A stretch of 14,212 bases of DNA, taken from assembly GCA_026770585.1 (NCBI GenBank), contig MU646484.1, forward strand, positions 348,238-362,449. The letters are read 5' to 3'. The DNA comes from Baffinella frigidus. Its lineage: Eukaryota; Cryptophyceae; Cryptomonadales; Baffinellaceae. Both the position numbers and the translations under genes were made by a program. Positions within the stretch are counted from its first letter, which is position 1. Each line of letters starts with the position of its first letter. A model generated the notes under the pieces. It searched no databases and was not told the origin of the DNA. It saw only the letters and a program-made list of their open reading frames with translations. Below are positions 12,501-14,079 of this stretch, in pieces.

Positions 12501-14079
12501 AAACATTGCGTAGTGACAGTATTATCCGGGGAAACCTATTTTTCTTTAGTTTGATGGCAAGGAAAATTACTACGCAATTCGTTCTTATTAGTAATATTAA
12601 AGCATTTGTGTAGTAATTTTCCTTGCCTTCAAACTAAAGAAAAATAGGTTTCTCCGGATAAAGTCGTCGTAGCGTGTGCGGGTCCCCTGCTCTTATCTCA
12701 AAAAAACGAGTTCTTAAACTCGTTTTCTTAAGTCAATTCCTCTACAAATTTGTCAACTTATGCGGAGAGTAAAGAATACGTTGACGAATTTGTAAAGGAA
12801 TTGACTTAAGAAAACGAGTTTTAGAACTCGTTTTCTGAGATAAGCTCAGACACAGCGCTGGGATGGTCCCATCCCAAAAGCTGACGGGGGAGGCCCGAAA
12901 ATTGACGGGAGAGACTCGAAAGTTGACGGGGGGGACGGCAGGGGGGTGGGGGTGCATACACGGCGGCCGTGTCGGCAGAAATAAAGCTCTCTCTCTTGAA
13001 CCTTACGGTGGTCCTTTGGGGGGGCGCGGCTCTTTGTGAGCGAGGGAACCCCGCAATGGAGGTCTGATACCTGACCTCCTCTAGCTCTTACACGTGCCCT
13101 CTTGCGACGTCGCTGGTCAGACACAGGCTCGGTGGGGGTGCATGCACCGGTGGGGGTTTACACTGCGGCCGTGTTGGTACTCACACACGTCTCTTTCTCT
13201 CAGATCTCTAGCGTTTTTTAGAGAGAGACGTTTGTTACATGTAAACATGGCGGCCGTGTTGGTACTAATAAAAGTCTCTCTCGCTAAACCCTGAACTGTG
13301 CAGGTGCATGCTCCGGCGGGAGCGCTGCTGCACGTCAAGCTCTCGCCCCGACCCCTCTTGACGCTCGGCACACGAGAAGGCGTCAGCGAGCACGATATTG
13401 CCAAGATGTTGTCAGTGGGGCTCGCCGTGATTCCGCAGGCGGTGCTGCGTCGGAAGGGGGGGGGCGGGGTAAACCCTACACCATACACCCGAAGCCTTAA
13501 ACACTCAACCCCAAATCCTAAACCCTAAACCCTAAACCCTGAACCCTACACCATAAACCCTAAACCCTAAACCCTTAACCCCAACCCCTGAACCCCAACC
13601 CCTAAAACCCAACCCCTAAACCCTCAACCCTCAACCCTAAACCCTAAACCCTAAACCTGAACCATACCCCCCAAACTCTAAACCAGGTGCGATTTTCCGA
13701 CTTTGTTTTCGTGTCGACTTCGTACCGGCCATTCGACGGGCGCTCAATCGTGCTCTCTTCTGTTAGGATTCGCTCCGATCAATCTCCCGTCGTTGTCTTC
13801 CCAATGCTTCGAAAGCCCGGCGCCGAAGGCTCTTTCCCCAACCCTCAACCCTCAACCCTAAACGCCAAGCCCTAAACCCTAAACCCTGAACCCCAAATCC
13901 TAAACCCTAAACCCCATCCCCATAAACCCAAACCCTAAACCCCAAACCCTACACTCTACACCCTAAACCCTAAGCCCTAAACCCTAAACCCGAAAGCAGG
14001 CTCATTCCGCCTCGAAGTCGCATCGTCAGCGGCCTTTTCGCTCCGTGGGGGGAAAACAGACTACTCCCTCCCTCTGGGG
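886..14079 (+). CDS. Calpain-family protein gene, 22 exons, partial at both ends
   Basis: Calpains are multidomain cysteine proteases that make limited cuts in cytosolic proteins. The exons listed below join in phase to about 718 codons without a stop (to the end of exon 21). They follow the order of the family: FEDSEF and FLRP blocks, Cys helix, GAHAVRLF strand, DDRVPC, ELW-LLEKA helix, SYDAL, LTG, the His region, WG...W, FDTLHILRPS, then domain III (KGAW, NPAME, PGAEGSF). What is seen: open exons, AG/GT borders and compatible phases at 21 junctions. What is known: this block order defines CysPc plus domain III. What is inferred: the exact borders, since no transcript was available. Exons 1-2 come before recognisable calpain sequence. 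No start codon, promoter or polyA signal can be assigned. Residue numbers below count from the first codon of exon 1 as joined here. Key catalytic positions deviate, so activity is doubtful. Confidence 0.88.
1533..1580 (+). pseudogene. Ghost copy 1 of exon 2
   Basis: Acceptor TTTTCAG, then a (GCG)n run and CAGCGCTCGCGGACGGCTC, matching exon 2 through its ADGS codons. The copy then runs into CTCTGTACAACAAAACCCTG, shared with ghost copies 3 and 4, so the RLA end and the donor are gone. Confidence 0.75.
1695..1749 (+). pseudogene. Ghost copy 2 of exon 2, nearly intact
   Basis: After GACAG it reads AAAALAAALADGSVARLP, one Ala codon short of exon 2. The donor AG/GT has become CCCG/GTTCCG, so using it would give phase 1 instead of phase 2 and break the downstream frame. 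It could be a recent decay product or a frame-switching alternative exon; the sequence cannot decide. Confidence 0.75.
1834..1910 (+). pseudogene. Ghost copy 3 of exon 2, interrupted
   Basis: Acceptor GGTGGCAG, then GGCGGTGGCGCC. An extra stretch (about 1846-1877, CGTGAACGCCCGCGTGACCG and following) comes before GCAACGTCGCTCGGGGACAG. It is followed by the shared CTCTGTACAA module. Confidence 0.6.
2019..2068 (+). pseudogene. Ghost copy 4 of exon 2
   Basis: Acceptor GGTGACAG, then (GCG)5 CTTGCAACGTCGCTCGGGG ACGGCTC. As in ghosts 1 and 3, CTCTGTACAACAAACCCCTG replaces the 3' part of the exon. The following bases (CCAGTCAACCTGCGGGGG, CACC...GCGAGGACAGCC) repeat those after the other copies. Confidence 0.75.
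2181..2239 (+). CDS. Exon 2 (Ala-rich helix)
   Basis: It starts after GGTGGCAG and ends CTC GCC AG before the donor GTGCTTGT. Phase 0 in, phase 2 out; AG joins the G of exon 3 to give Arg48. The translation is AAAAALAMALADGSVARLA, a short Ala-rich helix just before the calpain core. It is the fifth and only fully intact copy in a tandem series. No domain assignment. Confidence 0.75.
2240..2579 (+). other. Intron 2 (340 bases)
   Basis: It starts GTGCTTGTTCC and ends CACGCACAG. It contains a perfect 23-bp tandem duplication, TATGAAGTAGTTTTTAGAGC plus GTT, at 2429-2474. Short echoes of the exon 3 start (GTTACAGGACCGCTGCAAC at about 2535-2553) may be a ghost but are too short to be sure. Nothing else is recognised. 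Confidence 0.65.
2580..2675 (+). CDS. Exon 3: calpain core N-terminal block
   Basis: It begins after CGCACAG and ends CGG AGC GT before the donor GTAAACCC. Phase 2 in and out. Residues 49-79 contain NFEDSEFSADARS, matching the calpain block FxDpeFPaddxSl at the start of the CysPc domain. The preceding TADCNAAREKLEPL is a helical lead-in. The donor is itself a variant of the telomere-like unit (GTAAACCC against CTAAACCC), so the intron repeat reaches the splice junction. Confidence 0.88.
2676..2861 (+). repeat. Intron 3 (186 bases): telomere-like CCCTAAA/CCCTCAA array
   Basis: From donor GTAAACCCCTAAACCC to acceptor CCCCAAACCAG the intron is degenerate CCCTAAA, CCCTCAA and CCCCAA units with almost no other sequence. 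It is not a true telomere: units are mixed, the array is short, and both sides join in phase. Confidence 0.9.
2862..2992 (+). CDS. Exon 4: calpain core, FLRP block and helix
   Basis: It starts after AACCAG and ends TTC GCA G before GTTGCGAG. Phase 2 in, phase 1 out. Residues 81-123 begin WGEGWEKVDAGQRAKVEFLR, where VEFLRPAQLL fits the family WxRPxEl segment. The tail QAVQERQQLLEKVAAGF is a charged helix. The first codon (GTG, Val80) is split with exon 3. An alternative donor after GCGAAG at 2907 would shorten the exon but lose the FLRP block. Confidence 0.87.
3266..3276 (+). pseudogene. Ghost of exon 5, first 11 bases only
   Basis: ATGCATCGGAC follows TCTCTCAG, matching the first bases of exon 5. 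It then switches straight into CCTAAACCCTAAACCCC. Short, but the preceding acceptor module is shared with the next copy. Confidence 0.6.
3341..3378 (+). pseudogene. Ghost of exon 5, 5' half
   Basis: ATGCGTCGGACGCGCCGCCG then CGGGAGCCAAGTGCGGGA follow TCTCTCTCAG. It matches exon 5 through the PPREP codons, then drops into poly-C. Confidence 0.8.
3432..3497 (+). CDS. Exon 5: AT-hook-like basic insert
   Basis: It starts after CATTCAG and ends AGG CCT GCT G before the donor GTACACGCC. Phase 1 in and out. Residues 124-145 read DASDAPPREPRAPVRKGRGR then PA. The KGRGRPA core resembles an AT-hook (RGRP with flanking basic residues), a minor-groove DNA-binding motif, but such short basic runs also occur by chance. 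It lies between the FLRP block and the active-site Cys, where calpains vary in length. It is the only copy with both exon ends; copies on the left keep only 5' ends and copies on the right keep mostly 3' ends. Confidence 0.8.
3625..3688 (+). pseudogene. Ghost of exon 5, nearly full length
   Basis: TCATCGGACGCAGTACCGAG and on to GGGCCGCGGCCGGCTTTCTG match exon 5 after its first bases; GGTACACGCCG keeps the donor. The acceptor is lost (GGGGTG precedes it) and a base change block breaks the frame near CAGTACCG. Confidence 0.8.
3811..3867 (+). pseudogene. Ghost of exon 5, 5' end lost
   Basis: ACGCAGTGCCGAGGGACCCG, then GGTGCGGAAGAACCGCGGCA and AGCCTGCTG, followed by the donor GTACGCGCC. RGRP would read NRGKP here. 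Confidence 0.75.
3971..3992 (+). pseudogene. Ghost of exon 5, 3' end only
   Basis: AGAGGCCGCGGCAGGAATGC TG followed by GTACCCGCC matches the last 20 or so bases and the donor of exon 5. Confidence 0.6.
4178..4197 (+). pseudogene. Ghost of exon 5, 3' end only
   Basis: GGGCCGCGGCAGGCCTGCTG is identical to the last 20 bases of exon 5, but the donor GGTACAC has become TTAAGGG. Confidence 0.65.
4220..4328. mobile_element. Foldback element, C family copy 2
   Basis: The left arm (GAATTTCGGCGTCAACCTAA, TCCCGGCATTCC) pairs with the right arm at about 4290-4328 (GGAATTCCGTCATTAGGGTG, ATGCCGGAATTAGG) with several mismatches. It is related to the element at 5549-5655 by its ends (CTAATTCCGGCGTCAACCTA). 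No coding capacity; MITE-like. Target duplication not clear. Confidence 0.7.
4329..4346 (+). pseudogene. Ghost of exon 5, last 15 or so bases
   Basis: AGCGGCAGGCCTTCTCGTAC ACGCC directly abuts the foldback element and resembles the GGCAGGCCTGCTGGTACACG end of exon 5. Confidence 0.5.
4390..4517. repeat. Nested palindrome (possible foldback)
   Basis: Outer arms AAATTGTGGGAAAC (4391-4404) and GTTTCCACAAATT (4504-4516) enclose an inner perfect hairpin GATCACGTTTCC (4406-4417) / GGAAACGTGATC (4434-4445). Noncoding, and unlike the other foldback families here. Confidence 0.6.
4833..4871 (+). pseudogene. Ghost of exon 6, internal fragment
   Basis: GTGCGGCGTTCCCTGTGCCC then CAGTCGAGTTCGCAG parallels GAGCGGCATTCGCGCTGCCT and CAGTCGAGTCTGCAG of the next copy. 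Only the AAF codons correspond to real exon 6. Confidence 0.55.
4909..4973 (+). pseudogene. Ghost of exon 6, open and in phase
   Basis: After GTGGTGCAG it reads TT ACA TCG GGG CTG TCG CTC, giving VTSGLSLGEGRAAFAL like exon 6, then PQSSLQ instead of VKDDPSEPVEGPMGC. It ends at CAG followed by GCTATTC, with no GT. It lacks the catalytic Cys segment. Confidence 0.75.
5070..5163 (+). CDS. Exon 6: calpain core up to the active-site Cys
   Basis: It starts after TTGGTGCAG and ends ATG GGC TGC AG before GTTATGAG. Phase 1 in, phase 2 out. Residues 147-176: TSGLSLGEGRAAFALVKDDP then SEPVEGPMGC. This fits the family run ...dxsPxdvxQGxLGDC. The probable nucleophile is Cys176, the last full codon before the intron. 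Two departures: the oxyanion-hole Gln is Glu, and the Asp just before Cys is missing. The codon after Cys is split (AG+G, Arg). Confidence 0.87.
5397..5548. mobile_element. Foldback element, B family copy 1 (152 bp)
   Basis: The ends are CTTATCTCA and TGAGATAAG. The long arms pair through AAAGGGATTTTTAAATT, TTTTCTTAAGTCAA and AAATTTGTCAACTTAT around a small loop. It is flanked by AC on both sides, a possible 2-bp target duplication. The inner arm sequence is shared with 12692-12844. Noncoding; MITE-like. Confidence 0.85.
5549..5655. mobile_element. Foldback element, C family copy 1 (about 107 bp)
   Basis: The ends ACCTAATTCCGGCGTCAACC and GTTAACGCGGGAATTAGGT pair imperfectly over about 35 bases around a centre with the small hairpin CTACCGT...ACGGTAG. 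It directly abuts the B-family copy. Related to 4220-4328. Confidence 0.75.
5701..5750 (+). pseudogene. Ghost copy 1 of exon 7
   Basis: After CACGTGTCAG: GTCGGTGTCCACGGCGTTGT and GGCTACTGTCGCGTCCTCG match exon 7, then a TGA follows (in AACCTGATGG) in the exon 7 frame. Confidence 0.8.
5857..5902 (+). pseudogene. Ghost copy 2 of exon 7
   Basis: After ACATTGCAG: GTCGGTGGCCACGGCCTTAT, GGCTGCTGTCGCGTCC, CCGGGCTGCCTGA. It matches exon 7 through SRPRAA, then hits TGA and runs into telomere-like repeats, so the 3' 50 bases are lost. Confidence 0.85.
6023..6125. repeat. 13-bp tandem repeat (GAGAGTTGAGAGT)
   Basis: About seven to eight nearly perfect copies. The - strand is CT-rich (ACTCTCAACTCTC) and stays open for 39-base supercycles (SQLSLSTLTLNSH type), which I regard as an artefact of the repeat. 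Confidence 0.9.
6169..6267 (+). CDS. Exon 7: calpain active-site helix
   Basis: It starts after CCCCATAG and ends GAA CGC CTC CG before GTACTATC. Phase 2 in and out. Residues 177-209: RSVATALWLLSRP aligns over its full length, including the RP, with the helix after the nucleophile (C-WFLxALAxLAxRP), then VQIRNVFVGPPFSERL. The donor at 6268 is chosen because it restores phase to exon 8 and gives SERLRFGAHAVRLF. Reading on past it would reach TAA at 6307. Confidence 0.85.
6268..6790 (+). other. Intron 7 (523 bases): telomere-like patch and a D foldback
   Basis: It starts GTACTATCCC and ends GAGATTGCAG. The first 130 bases are AT-richer, with nothing recognised. 6395-6605 is very degenerate C-rich telomere-like sequence (CCCTAAC, CCCCAAA, CCTCAAC). 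The rest is the foldback at 6614-6780. Confidence 0.7.
6614..6780. mobile_element. Foldback element, D family (167 bp)
   Basis: The ends ATCCCGCCAGGTATTTG and CAAATACCTGGCGGGAT are perfect inverted repeats. Pairing continues through GGAGTTCCCCGAAT and AAATTTACTACACAATTGG to a central GTCCAGCCCTGGAC, giving arms of about 80 bases. It lies 10 bases upstream of exon 8. The inner TACTACACAA is shared with the A family. Confidence 0.85.
6791..6857 (+). CDS. Exon 8: calpain core beta strand
   Basis: It starts after GATTGCAG and ends GAT GAC CGG before GTTCCGCC. Phase 2 in, phase 0 out. Residues 211-232: FGAHAVRLFIRGKWRVLSFD then DR. This is the highly characteristic calpain segment GxYxVrLfxnGxWrxVxvDDxxP. 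The split codon before it (CG+G) is Arg210. The intron begins GTTCCG, close to the GTGCCG that starts exon 9. Confidence 0.93.
7197..7257 (+). pseudogene. Ghost copy 1 of exon 9, in-frame internal deletion
   Basis: After AAAACAG it reads VPCDAWLRKPQLWVPLLEKA. A 27-base deletion removes the nine codons LFSTAEDPS without changing frame. The AKATG end and the donor are replaced by ATCTTAGCC. Confidence 0.85.
7416..7500 (+). pseudogene. Ghost copy 2 of exon 9, frameshifted
   Basis: After GAAATTAG it keeps VPCDARLRKPLFSTAED. A single-base loss (GACCTTTGCAG against GACCCTTCGCAG) then shifts the frame. Homology ends at CTCGAAAATGC. Confidence 0.88.
7661..7767 (+). CDS. Exon 9: calpain core, LLEKA helix
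   Basis: It starts after CAAATCAG and ends GCC ACC GGC AG before GTTACGAG. Phase 0 in, phase 2 out. Residues 233-267: VPCDARLRKPLFSTAEDPSQ, then LWVPLLEKALAKATG. This is one of the best-conserved calpain blocks (vPc...plFs...elWvpLLEKAyAKlhGSYeaL), and it anchors the family call. Third and only intact copy of a tandem series. Confidence 0.95.
7889..7920 (+). pseudogene. Ghost of exon 10, weak
   Basis: GCGCGAGCCTCCATTCTCTT CGATTGACTGAT parallels CTCCGAGCCTCCCTCTTCCC CCTTTGACTGAT of the next copy. No acceptor remains. Confidence 0.45.
8027..8060 (+). pseudogene. Ghost of exon 10, 5' third
   Basis: After GGTGCGCAG: TTACGACGCGCTCCGAGCCT and CCCTCTTCCCCCTT give YDALRASLFPL, then TGA. The acceptor and first 14 bases are identical to exon 10. 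Confidence 0.8.
8180..8264 (+). CDS. Exon 10: calpain core, SYDAL-LTG
   Basis: It starts after GGTGCGCAG and ends TGG GAC CCG before GTAACCC. Phase 2 in, phase 0 out. AG+T gives Ser268, so the junction reads ATG-SYDAL. Residues 269-296: YDALRRASPLLLLEMLTGST, then PEALRWDP. This matches the calpain run GSYexL...eaLxxLTGxxxe. The five consecutive Leu/Pro-Leu codons are C-rich (CTCCTCCTCCTC) and so prone to slippage. Confidence 0.93.
8265..8421 (+). repeat. Intron 10 (157 bases): telomere-like array
   Basis: It starts GTAACCCATACG and ends CCCTCAACCAG. It consists of CCTCAAG, CCTAAAC and CCCTAAA variants, including a run of CCTCAAG units at 8299-8350. Confidence 0.85.
8422..8498 (+). CDS. Exon 11: Gly-rich insert
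   Basis: It starts after CTCAACCAG and ends GGT CAG AG before GTAAACTC. Phase 0 in, phase 2 out. Residues 297-321: GRVQDPEGWWAPADGGVGGA then GREGQ. It is low in complexity and has no clear calpain counterpart. It is accepted because both borders and phases fit exons 10 and 12. Another frame is also open, so the translation is less certain than for the core exons. Confidence 0.62.
8499..8640 (+). repeat. Intron 11 (142 bases): telomere-like array
   Basis: It starts GTAAACTCTAAACCCTGAAC and ends ACACTAAACCAG. It is composed throughout of CCCTAAA, CCCTGAA and CCCTCAA variants. Confidence 0.9.
8641..8758 (+). CDS. Exon 12: Gly/Glu-rich then helical insert
   Basis: It starts after CTAAACCAG and ends CGG GAG ACG before GTAAACCC. 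Phase 2 in, phase 0 out. Residues 323-361 begin GPEGEAGGGGGEPERGARNL and go on HEAKDEAHNLDNLEELRET, a charged helix. It forms an insertion between the LTG block and the Gly-Ser block of the protease core. The stretch CTCATAACCTGGATAACCTG resembles the dispersed motif CTCATAACCTG found in introns, so this helix may have grown from intronic sequence. Confidence 0.78.
8759..8837 (+). repeat. Intron 12 (79 bases): telomere-like array
   Basis: The shortest intron. It starts GTAAACCCTCAACCCTCAAC and ends CCCTCAACCAG. It is nearly pure CCCTCAA with one CCCTATA, so the splice signals are the only part that is not plain repeat. Confidence 0.92.
8838..8882 (+). CDS. Exon 13: 15-codon exon
   Basis: It starts after CTCAACCAG and ends GAG TAT TTG before GTGAAACC. 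Phase 0 on both sides. Residues 362-376: VLAFGRGECSKEEYL. An internal GTGAGTG at 8857 would be a strong donor but would cut the exon to a fragment out of phase with exon 14. Small, but supported by repeat-only introns on both sides. Confidence 0.75.
8883..9019 (+). repeat. Intron 13 (137 bases): telomere-like array
   Basis: It starts GTGAAACCCTACACC and ends CTAAACCCTCAAACAG. It consists of CCCTAAA, CCCTACA and CCCCAA variants throughout. Confidence 0.9.
9020..9097 (+). CDS. Exon 14: charged helix
   Basis: It starts after CTCAAACAG and ends GCG ATG CAG before GTCTTATCC. Phase 0 on both sides. Residues 377-402: VKRTRVILEESEREARLENL, then HLGAMQ. This is a charged amphipathic helix leading into exon 15. 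An A-family foldback sits 3 bases past the exon end, so the donor GT is all that separates the exon from the element. A further copy of its end (9571-9606) keeps ATGCAG/GTCATGAACC, which may show the donor context before insertion. Confidence 0.85.
9101..9240. mobile_element. Foldback element, A family copy 1 (140 bp, perfect 56-bp arms)
   Basis: TTATCCGGGGAAACCTATTT... pairs over 56 bases without mismatch with ...AAATAGGTTTCCCCGGATAA around a 28-base loop. GGTC lies on both sides (9097-9100, 9241-9244), a likely target duplication. No coding capacity, so a nonautonomous MITE. The GT at 9098 and the AG ending at 9241 (element end plus first G of the duplicate) would excise the insertion exactly. 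Confidence 0.93.
9351..9391. repeat. 41-bp hairpin
   Basis: Arms CAAAAGTCGAA-G-AGCCGAAC and GTTCGGCT-A-TTCGACTTTTG pair with one mismatch around a single C. It may be a remnant foldback or a secondary-structure element. It is not followed by a T-run and is not a terminator. Confidence 0.85.
9397..9434 (-). pseudogene. Inverted ghost of exon 14, middle part
   Basis: The reverse complement reads GAGGAGAGTGAGCGGGAGGC ACGGCTCC, matching GAGGAGAGCGAAAGGGAGGC ACGGCTGG of exon 14 (EESEREARL codons, all preserved). Confidence 0.85.
9445..9564. repeat. Compound microsatellite (GTCT)n(CT)n(TA)n(TCTA)n
   Basis: Continuous low-complexity repeat between two 16-bp direct repeats CTCTCCTCCAGCAGAA (9415-9430 and 9561-9576). 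Open frames across it are artefacts. Confidence 0.97.
9571..9606 (+). pseudogene. Ghost of exon 14, 3' half
   Basis: GCAGAATTTGAGAATTTGCC then CCTCGGTGCGATGCAG reads AEFENLPLGAMQ, against EARLENLHLGAMQ in the exon. It ends at a GT donor (GTCATGAACC). In phase and open. Confidence 0.85.
9607..9905 (+). repeat. GAACCCTG-type degenerate telomere-like repeat
   Basis: It is rich in GAACCCTGAACC, CCTGAACC and GAACTCTGAACC units, a different variant (G for A) from the CCCTAAA arrays. Nothing else of note apart from 30 unassigned bases near 9785-9815. Confidence 0.75.
9914..10030 (+). CDS. Exon 15 copy (15a): candidate alternative exon or ghost
   Basis: After CCCTGCAG it reads RDLAEDISSRIKHGSTLAAA LY, then TTNLAPFTSSSKDGGSC, open and phase 0 to a donor at 10031 (GTGGTTTC). 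It matches exon 15 for 23 codons (with H for Q and T for I), then differs. Its length is 39 codons against 43. Reading on gives VVSSHALLKS, again with a His-Ala-Leu. It could be a mutually exclusive alternative to exon 15 or a young ghost; open frame, acceptor and donor all survive. Confidence 0.55.
10088..10216 (+). CDS. Exon 15: calpain core, Gly-Ser strand to the His region
   Basis: It starts after CAAAACAG; the last canonical donor is ACT GGG/GTGCAC. Phase 0 on both sides. Residues 403-445: RDLAEDISSRIKQGSILAAA, LYSRGGTEGAAGFKQHRLFA, VTG. DISSRIKQGSILAAA fits the calpain strand before the catalytic His (lxxxlxxGsLxxas). The bases just past the donor would read VHALS, resembling GHAYS, so the true border may lie a few codons further on. 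No GT occurs there; a GC donor (CAC/GCCC) is possible. Confidence 0.82.
10217..10345 (+). repeat. Intron 15 (129 bases): telomere-like array
   Basis: GTGCACGCCCTAAGCCCTAC leads into CGCTAAA, CCCTAAC and CCCTAAA units and ends AACCCTAAAAAG. The repeat blends into the exon end without a clear edge, which is why the donor is uncertain. Confidence 0.85.
10346..10389 (+). CDS. Exon 16: calpain core, Asn region
   Basis: It starts after CTAAAAAG and ends GTC GAG AGC AG before GTGCGGTC. Phase 0 in, phase 2 out. Residues 446-459: VRQAGGAHFIRVES. Joined to exon 17 it reads FIRVESRWGKRAW, parallel to the family LiRlRNPWGxxxW. The position of the catalytic Asn is Ser. The bases at its end recur at the acceptor of exon 17. 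Confidence 0.78.
10390..11035 (+). other. Intron 16 (646 bases): sparse telomere-like patches, one ghost of exon 17
   Basis: It starts GTGCGGTCTTTG and ends CCCGAGAGCAG. Patches of CCCTAAA variants lie at about 10600-10665 and 10890-10950. AAGATAACCATACG occurs twice (10711, 10827), and CATGCCGTC twice (10552, 10681). The rest is unassigned. Confidence 0.7.
10951..10995 (+). pseudogene. Ghost of exon 17, 5' part
   Basis: After CCAACTAG: GTGGGCTAAGCGAGTGTGGT CGCCGACCCTCCCCCTCGTG match the first 40 or so bases of exon 17. GGC TAA in the exon 17 frame is a stop. Confidence 0.8.
11036..11135 (+). CDS. Exon 17: end of calpain core
   Basis: It starts after GAGAGCAG and ends GCG GCG CAG before GTCACCTC. 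Phase 2 in, phase 0 out. Residues 461-493: WGKRAWSPALLLALLSAEED, then AHLQDGRRQPAAQ. WG...W fits the family NPWG...W...WsdxS, though the usual acidic WSD is WSP here. The codon before (AG+G) is Arg460. Confidence 0.85.
11424..11490 (+). pseudogene. Ghost copy 1 of exon 18, frameshifted
   Basis: After CCCCAAAACAG the first 4 bases (CTCG) are missing. CCGTGTGCATG...ACGCCCGCCTCGGCGCGAAA then follows the exon through CTGCGTGTGCTGGATGATCA. Confidence 0.88.
11684..11740 (+). pseudogene. Ghost copy 2 of exon 18, 5' half
   Basis: After CCCCAAAACAG: LAVCMANHARLGAKS is identical to exon 18. A small deletion then leads into GGATGGGGGTCTGGG and the 33-bp tandem repeat. Confidence 0.88.
11756..11853. repeat. 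33-bp tandem repeat, three copies
   Basis: Units start TACGGGCGCGTCTTGAGGGA, TACGGACGCGTCCTGAGGGA and TACTGGCGCGTCCTGAAGGG at 11756, 11789 and 11822. A multiple of three, so frames stay open on both strands. It is not related to the 33-bp repeat at the window start. Confidence 0.9.
11884..12014 (+). CDS. Exon 18: helical segment between core and FDTLHILRPS block
   Basis: It starts after CCAAAACAG and ends GCG TTC CAG CG before GTGAACCC. Phase 0 in, phase 2 out. Residues 494-536 begin LAVCMANHARLGAKSVLRVL, then DGQILRRILGGGHAVACMGA and AFQ. I do not recognise this stretch as part of the standard calpain core; it may be an insertion. Phase agreement on both sides and two ghosts preserving its 5' codons support it as a true exon. 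Confidence 0.8.
12015..12193 (+). repeat. Intron 18 (179 bases): telomere-like array
   Basis: It starts GTGAACCCCCAGCCCC and ends CCCTAAACCCTAAAG. It consists of CCCTAAA, CCCTACA, CCCCAAA and CCCTCAC variants throughout. Confidence 0.87.
12194..12431 (+). CDS. Exon 19: end of protease domain and start of domain III
   Basis: The longest exon (79 full codons). It starts after CCTAAAG and ends GCT ATG GAG before GTCTGATC. Phase 2 in, phase 0 out. SFIELSPASFSAAFDTLHIL then RPSS matches the calpain run fWmsxedFxxxFxxLxicr that closes the protease domain. ISVKGAWLRTASGAPGG and WHRNPAME then match the domain III opening (xGxWxxxxaGG...fxxNPqf). The G-run at 12382-12391 could hide an assembly slip, but the frame holds across it. 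Confidence 0.92.
12522..12661. mobile_element. Foldback element, A family copy 2 (140 bp, opposite orientation)
   Basis: Same length as copy 1. The 56-bp arms differ from each other at 3 positions. The 28-base loop (TTCGTTCTTATTAGTAATAT TAAAGCAT) is the reverse complement of the loop at 9157-9184 with one change, so the element is inserted the other way round. Flanks AGTA and AGTC may be a mutated 4-bp target duplication. Confidence 0.93.
12692..12844. mobile_element. Foldback element, B family copy 2 (153 bp)
   Basis: The ends CTTATCTCA and TGAGATAAG match those of 5397-5548. Each arm holds a secondary hairpin (ACGAGTTCTTAAACTCGT on the left, ACGAGTTTTAGAACTCGT on the right). It is flanked by CT on both sides. 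The core GTCAACTTATGCGGAGAG, AAAGAATACGTTGACGAATT is shared with copy 1. Confidence 0.9.
12884..12945. repeat. TTGACGGGGGG tandem units
   Basis: Three units of about 22 bases: CTGACGGGGGAGGCCCGAAA, ATTGACGGGAGAGACTCGAA, AGTTGACGGGGGGGACGG. The same unit recurs at 14119-14180 near the window end. Confidence 0.8.
13040..13105 (+). pseudogene. Ghost of exon 19 end plus donor and intron start
   Basis: GCGAGGGAACCCCGCAATGG AG/GTCTGATACCTGACCTCC parallels GCATCGGAATCCCGCTATGG AG/GTCTGATCCTTAACCTCA at the real exon end. Homology extends about 40 bases into the intron, so the copied block spanned the splice donor. Confidence 0.88.
13138..13158 (+). pseudogene. Ghost of exon 20 start
   Basis: GTGCATGCACCGGTGGGGG resembles GTGCATGCTCCGGCGGGAG at the start of exon 20. 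No acceptor AG directly precedes it. A weaker echo (GTGCATACACGGCGGC) lies at 12952. Confidence 0.6.
13304..13468 (+). CDS. Exon 20: calpain domain III, middle
   Basis: It starts after ACTGTGCAG and ends GGG GGG GGC GGG before GTAAACCC. Phase 0 on both sides. Residues 617-671: VHAPAGALLHVKLSPRPLLT, then LGTREGVSEHDIAKMLSVGL and AVIPQAVLRRKGGGG. The hydrophobic alternation LLHVKL and GLAVI fits domain III beta strands following the NPxf motif (family vxxxxxvxixLxQ). The G9 run at the end is a possible sequence-length error. Confidence 0.85.
13469..13686 (+). repeat. Intron 20 (218 bases): telomere-like array
   Basis: It starts GTAAACCCTACACC and ends CTCTAAACCAG. It contains several perfect CCCTAAA pairs and triplets (13517-13538, 13557-13571, 13637-13656). 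Confidence 0.92.
13687..13828 (+). CDS. Exon 21: calpain domain III, late strands
   Basis: It starts after TAAACCAG and ends GGC GCC GAA G before GCTCTTTCC. Phase 0 in, phase 1 out. Residues 672-718: VRFSDFVFVSTSYRPFDGRS, IVLSSVRIRSDQSPVVVFPM, LRKPGAE. VVVFPMLRKPGAEG matches the family YxivPstfxpgxeGxF. There is no GT after this point. A GC-AG intron is the simplest fit, because it gives PGAEGSFRLEV across the junction. Confidence 0.88.
13829..13999 (+). repeat. Intron 21 (171 bases): telomere-like array, GC donor
   Basis: It starts GCTCTTTCCCCAACCCTC and ends CCCGAAAGCAG. It is telomere-like throughout. The donor flank AAGGCTCTTTCC and acceptor flank CAGGCTCATTCC are near-identical. Confidence 0.82.
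14000..14079 (+). CDS. Exon 22: last domain III strand (3' end unresolved)
   Basis: It starts after GAAAGCAG in phase 1; G+GC gives Gly719, then SFRLEVASSAAFSLRGGKTD and onward. GSFRLEV fits the last strand of calpain domain III (GxFtLrv). The 3' limit is a guess at GGG/GTGGGTGC; an earlier donor exists at CTCC/GTGGGG (14045). The open frame also continues into poly-G, whose length cannot be trusted. Confidence 0.6.
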
